42,245 nt of DNA from NCBI GenBank assembly GCA_036677505.1, contig JAVBWK010000012.1, forward strand, positions 1 through 42,245. The letters run 5' to 3'. The notes under the pieces are model-generated. The model had not been told where the DNA came from and did not search any database. It saw only the letters and a list, made by a program, of their open reading frames with translations. Positions 40,618 to 42,245 of the stretch are shown piece by piece; the first letter of the stretch is position 1, and every line of letters starts with the position of its first letter. The position numbers and the translations under genes were made by a program. The DNA comes from UBA2227 sp036677505 (GTDB lineage Bacteria; Bacillota_I; Bacilli_A; Erysipelotrichales; Erysipelotrichaceae).

Positions 40618-41492
40618 CCGTTACTCCCCTTTTCATCGCTCAACGTGTCCATAATAATCAGATATATCCCCCACAGCATCAGCAGTAAGGCCATGTAGAA
40701 ATTGAACTGCGGAATATCTTTAAAAATCCAAACAGACAAACCGGCACCCAAAAACGGAGCCAGAGCATAGAACGCACTGGTCTTCGCCGCGCCAAGACTT
40801 CGCTGAGCATAGATGTAAAACATAATACTCATCCCATAGGTCACAAATCCCAGCAGCATTGAAAGTAAAATCAGCGAACTATCCCAAGTACCCTGATTCA
40901 AGAGCACTGCGAGTAAAATCGAACTAGATCCGGAGAATATCCCTTTGATCGCCGTAATTCTGATCGGTGAATTATCAGAGAGTTCCCTGGTAAAGTTATT
41001 TTCCAATCCCCACACCAGCGTAGCCCCTAATATCAAAAGAGATCCGACCGAAAAATTTAAACTTGACTGGAGGTTCTCTACGGACAGGATGATACTGGCA
41101 GCAGTTATGGTTATGATGGCCCATCGCAGCCGCTTACTGATTTTCTCTTTAAAGATAAAGAAAGCGAATATTGATGTAGCCACAATTTCAAAATTGTTCA
41201 GCAATGCCGCATTTTCAGCCACACTCAGCCTCAACCCGGTTAACAGCAGGATTGGGGCTAAAATATCCAAACTTATCATGCCGATGACGTATGGGATTTG
41301 CGCAGGAGCAAACTTTTTACGGTCATGAGTGAACTGGCATATGATCAGCATTCCGATGCCGGCACCCAAATACAGCAATCCGGCCAAAAACACCGGCTCT
41401 AAAACCGCCAGCGTCATTTTCAGAAATGGAGTGCTTAATGCATAAAGCAGAGCAGCCAAAGCTGCGGATGCCAAGGGAAGATATTTTTTCAT
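40614..41492 (-). CDS. EamA-family (DMT) transporter
   Basis: 292 aa from the ATG at 41492. Ten hydrophobic helices in two EamA repeats (about 5-135 and 150-285); the glutamate-containing FKEKISKRLRWAI loop and the repeat end IFKDIPQFNFYM are typical. Exports metabolites or amino acids; the substrate is unknown. The longer frame to 41540 has no ribosome site. A TATAAT lies 10 bp before the ATG, so the mRNA may have almost no leader. First gene of a two-gene operon with the acetyltransferase. Confidence 0.85.
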   Translation of the reverse strand: MKKYLPLASAALAALLYALSTPFLKMTLAVLEPVFLAGLLYLGAGIGMLIICQFTHDRKKFAPAQIPYVIGMISLDILAPILLLTGLRLSVAENAALLNNFEIVATSIFAFFIFKEKISKRLRWAIITITAASIILSVENLQSSLNFSVGSLLILGATLVWGLENNFTRELSDNSPIRITAIKGIFSGSSSILLAVLLNQGTWDSSLILLSMLLGFVTYGMSIMFYIYAQRSLGAAKTSAFYALAPFLGAGLSVWIFKDIPQFNFYMALLLMLWGIYLIIMDTLSDEKGSNG

Positions 41493-41577
41493 ATCATTAT
41501 TATACCTCAAATAACTTATGTTCAAAAAAAATGTGTACATCTTTGATTCTGCTCACCATCATACAGTTTTCAACAAC

Positions 41578-41606
41578 TTGTAAAAATCCGGTTGAGGTGC
41601 TACACT
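41578..41606 (+). promoter_or_regulatory. promoter of the YbaK-like gene
   Basis: -35 TTGTAA (41578-41583), 17-bp spacer, -10 TACACT (41601-41606), 25 bp before the start codon. Confidence 0.65.
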
Positions 41607-41631
41607 GACTACAAACTTTCAGGAGGTCATC

Positions 41632-42102
41632 ATGGGTATCAAGGAAGTAAAATCCTACTTCGAATCTGTAGGTATATCAGACAAGGTCATTGAATTCGAA
41701 GTTTCCAGTGCAACCGTCGCATTAGCAGCTCAAGCTCTAGACACCGAAGCGAAACGCATTGCCAAAACCCTGGCGTTTGAATACAATGACTCAGCCCTGC
41801 TGATCGTGACCGCCGGTGACAGCAGAATCGATAATGCAAAGTTCAAAGCTCAGTTTCAAATGAAGGCAAAGATGCTCTCAACAGAAAAGTCTGCTGAAAT
41901 CATCGGTCATCCGGTCGGCGGTATATGTCCGTTTGCGCTCAAGCAACCTCTGACCGTCGCACTCGACATTTCACTTAAGCGATTCCATACGGTTTACCCG
42001 GCTTGCGGAAGCGCAAACTCAGCCATTGAACTCACCCCTGCAGAACTGGGAAAATATGCACAGACGGACCTGTGGGTCGATGTATGTAAAGATTGGATAT
42101 GA
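41632..42102 (+). CDS. YbaK/EbsC-type aminoacyl-tRNA deacylase
   Basis: 156 aa, the whole YbaK/ProX domain. AKRIAKTLAFEYND holds the lysine that contacts the tRNA end, and GHPVGGICPFAL and the acidic ending are family features. Such enzymes clear mischarged tRNA(Pro) (Cys or Ala). It could be YbaK, EbsC or ProX; I cannot choose. AGGAGGT ribosome site, own promoter, and a terminator that begins at the stop. Confidence 0.9.
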   Translation: MGIKEVKSYFESVGISDKVIEFEVSSATVALAAQALDTEAKRIAKTLAFEYNDSALLIVTAGDSRIDNAKFKAQFQMKAKMLSTEKSAEIIGHPVGGICPFALKQPLTVALDISLKRFHTVYPACGSANSAIELTPAELGKYAQTDLWVDVCKDWI

Positions 42103-42126
42103 AAGGTCACCTCAGTGACCTTTTTT
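42102..42126 (+). terminator. terminator after the YbaK-like gene
   Basis: Perfect 9-bp stem AAAGGTCAC/GTGACCTTT with a CTCA loop and six T. Confidence 0.87.
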
Positions 42127-42233
42127 CTCCAGGTTCTAAAATAAATGTTGGGGTGGAAAAATAAAAAAGGGACATAGAAAACAAATTCCTATACAATGAA
42201 TCTGTCAAAACCACATTGAAAGGAAATGTCCCT

Positions 42234-42245
42234 ATGTCCAACTCT
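42234..42245 (+). CDS. start of an ORF cut by the window edge, possibly a transposase
   Basis: ATG at 42234 with an AAAGGA ribosome site 9 nt upstream opens a frame (MSNS...) that leaves the window. The leader has a short inverted match, AGGGACAT near 42168 with ATGTCCCT at 42226-42233, and a GGGGTGG run near 42150, which would fit the left end of an insertion sequence, but too little is visible to name a family. Confidence 0.35.

Overview
The window reads as chromosomal DNA of a low-to-mid GC member of the Bacillota or a near relative (Erysipelotrichia or Mollicutes-like lineages are possible; I cannot name a genus). The grounds are strong AGGAGG-type ribosome sites, sigma-A promoters with TTGaca/TATAAT boxes, compact U-tailed terminators, a sortase-type C-terminus, a c-di-GMP-II riboswitch and the gene families present.

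Layout. (1) 138-5253: a four-gene minus-strand operon for the cell surface: a transglutaminase-like membrane-anchored protein, a lipoprotein, an MBOAT acyltransferase (AlgI-like) and its AlgJ-like SGNH partner, probably for O-acetylation of an exported polymer. (2) 5457-16955: an 11.5-kb integrated element in the 3' end of a tRNA-Ser(GGA) gene, bounded by a 19-bp direct repeat. It carries a tyrosine integrase, divergent control genes with operators, a phage-type replication module (replisome organiser and DnaC-like loader), small HTH and ribbon-helix-helix proteins, and an AbiF-family HEPN defence gene followed by its own small RNA with promoter and terminator. There are also an unlisted 32-aa ORF, a second candidate small RNA with two CCUCCU motifs, and two noncoding stretches that may hold origins. 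No capsid, terminase or relaxase gene is visible. The divergent int/rep layout, tRNA site and anti-phage cargo resemble a phage-satellite island or a replicating integrative element. (3) 16937-17259: tRNA-Ser and tRNA-Leu. (4) 17320-42126: core genome. It holds trkA-trkH potassium uptake; an ADP-ribosylglycohydrolase/J1-crystallin homologue; nagB; psuK-psuG for pseudouridine breakdown; a DUF2238 membrane protein; a glycosyltransferase; a secreted protein behind a c-di-GMP-II riboswitch; flotillin; ribokinase; SelO; a heliorhodopsin; mgsA and a patatin phospholipase; a DbpA-type helicase; a DUF1722 protein; a SOUL protein; a triple-FAS1 wall protein; a GNAT/EamA pair; and a YbaK-type deacylase. 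(5) The right edge enters a new ORF that may be an insertion-sequence transposase.

Points most worth attention: the abiF gene with its downstream RNA transcription unit, the CCUCCU small RNA in the element, the c-di-GMP-II riboswitch ahead of a secreted protein, the heliorhodopsin with counterion and retinal lysine intact, and the paired ATAAGCAA repeats upstream of both psuK (itself a DNA-binding-domain/kinase fusion) and nagB.
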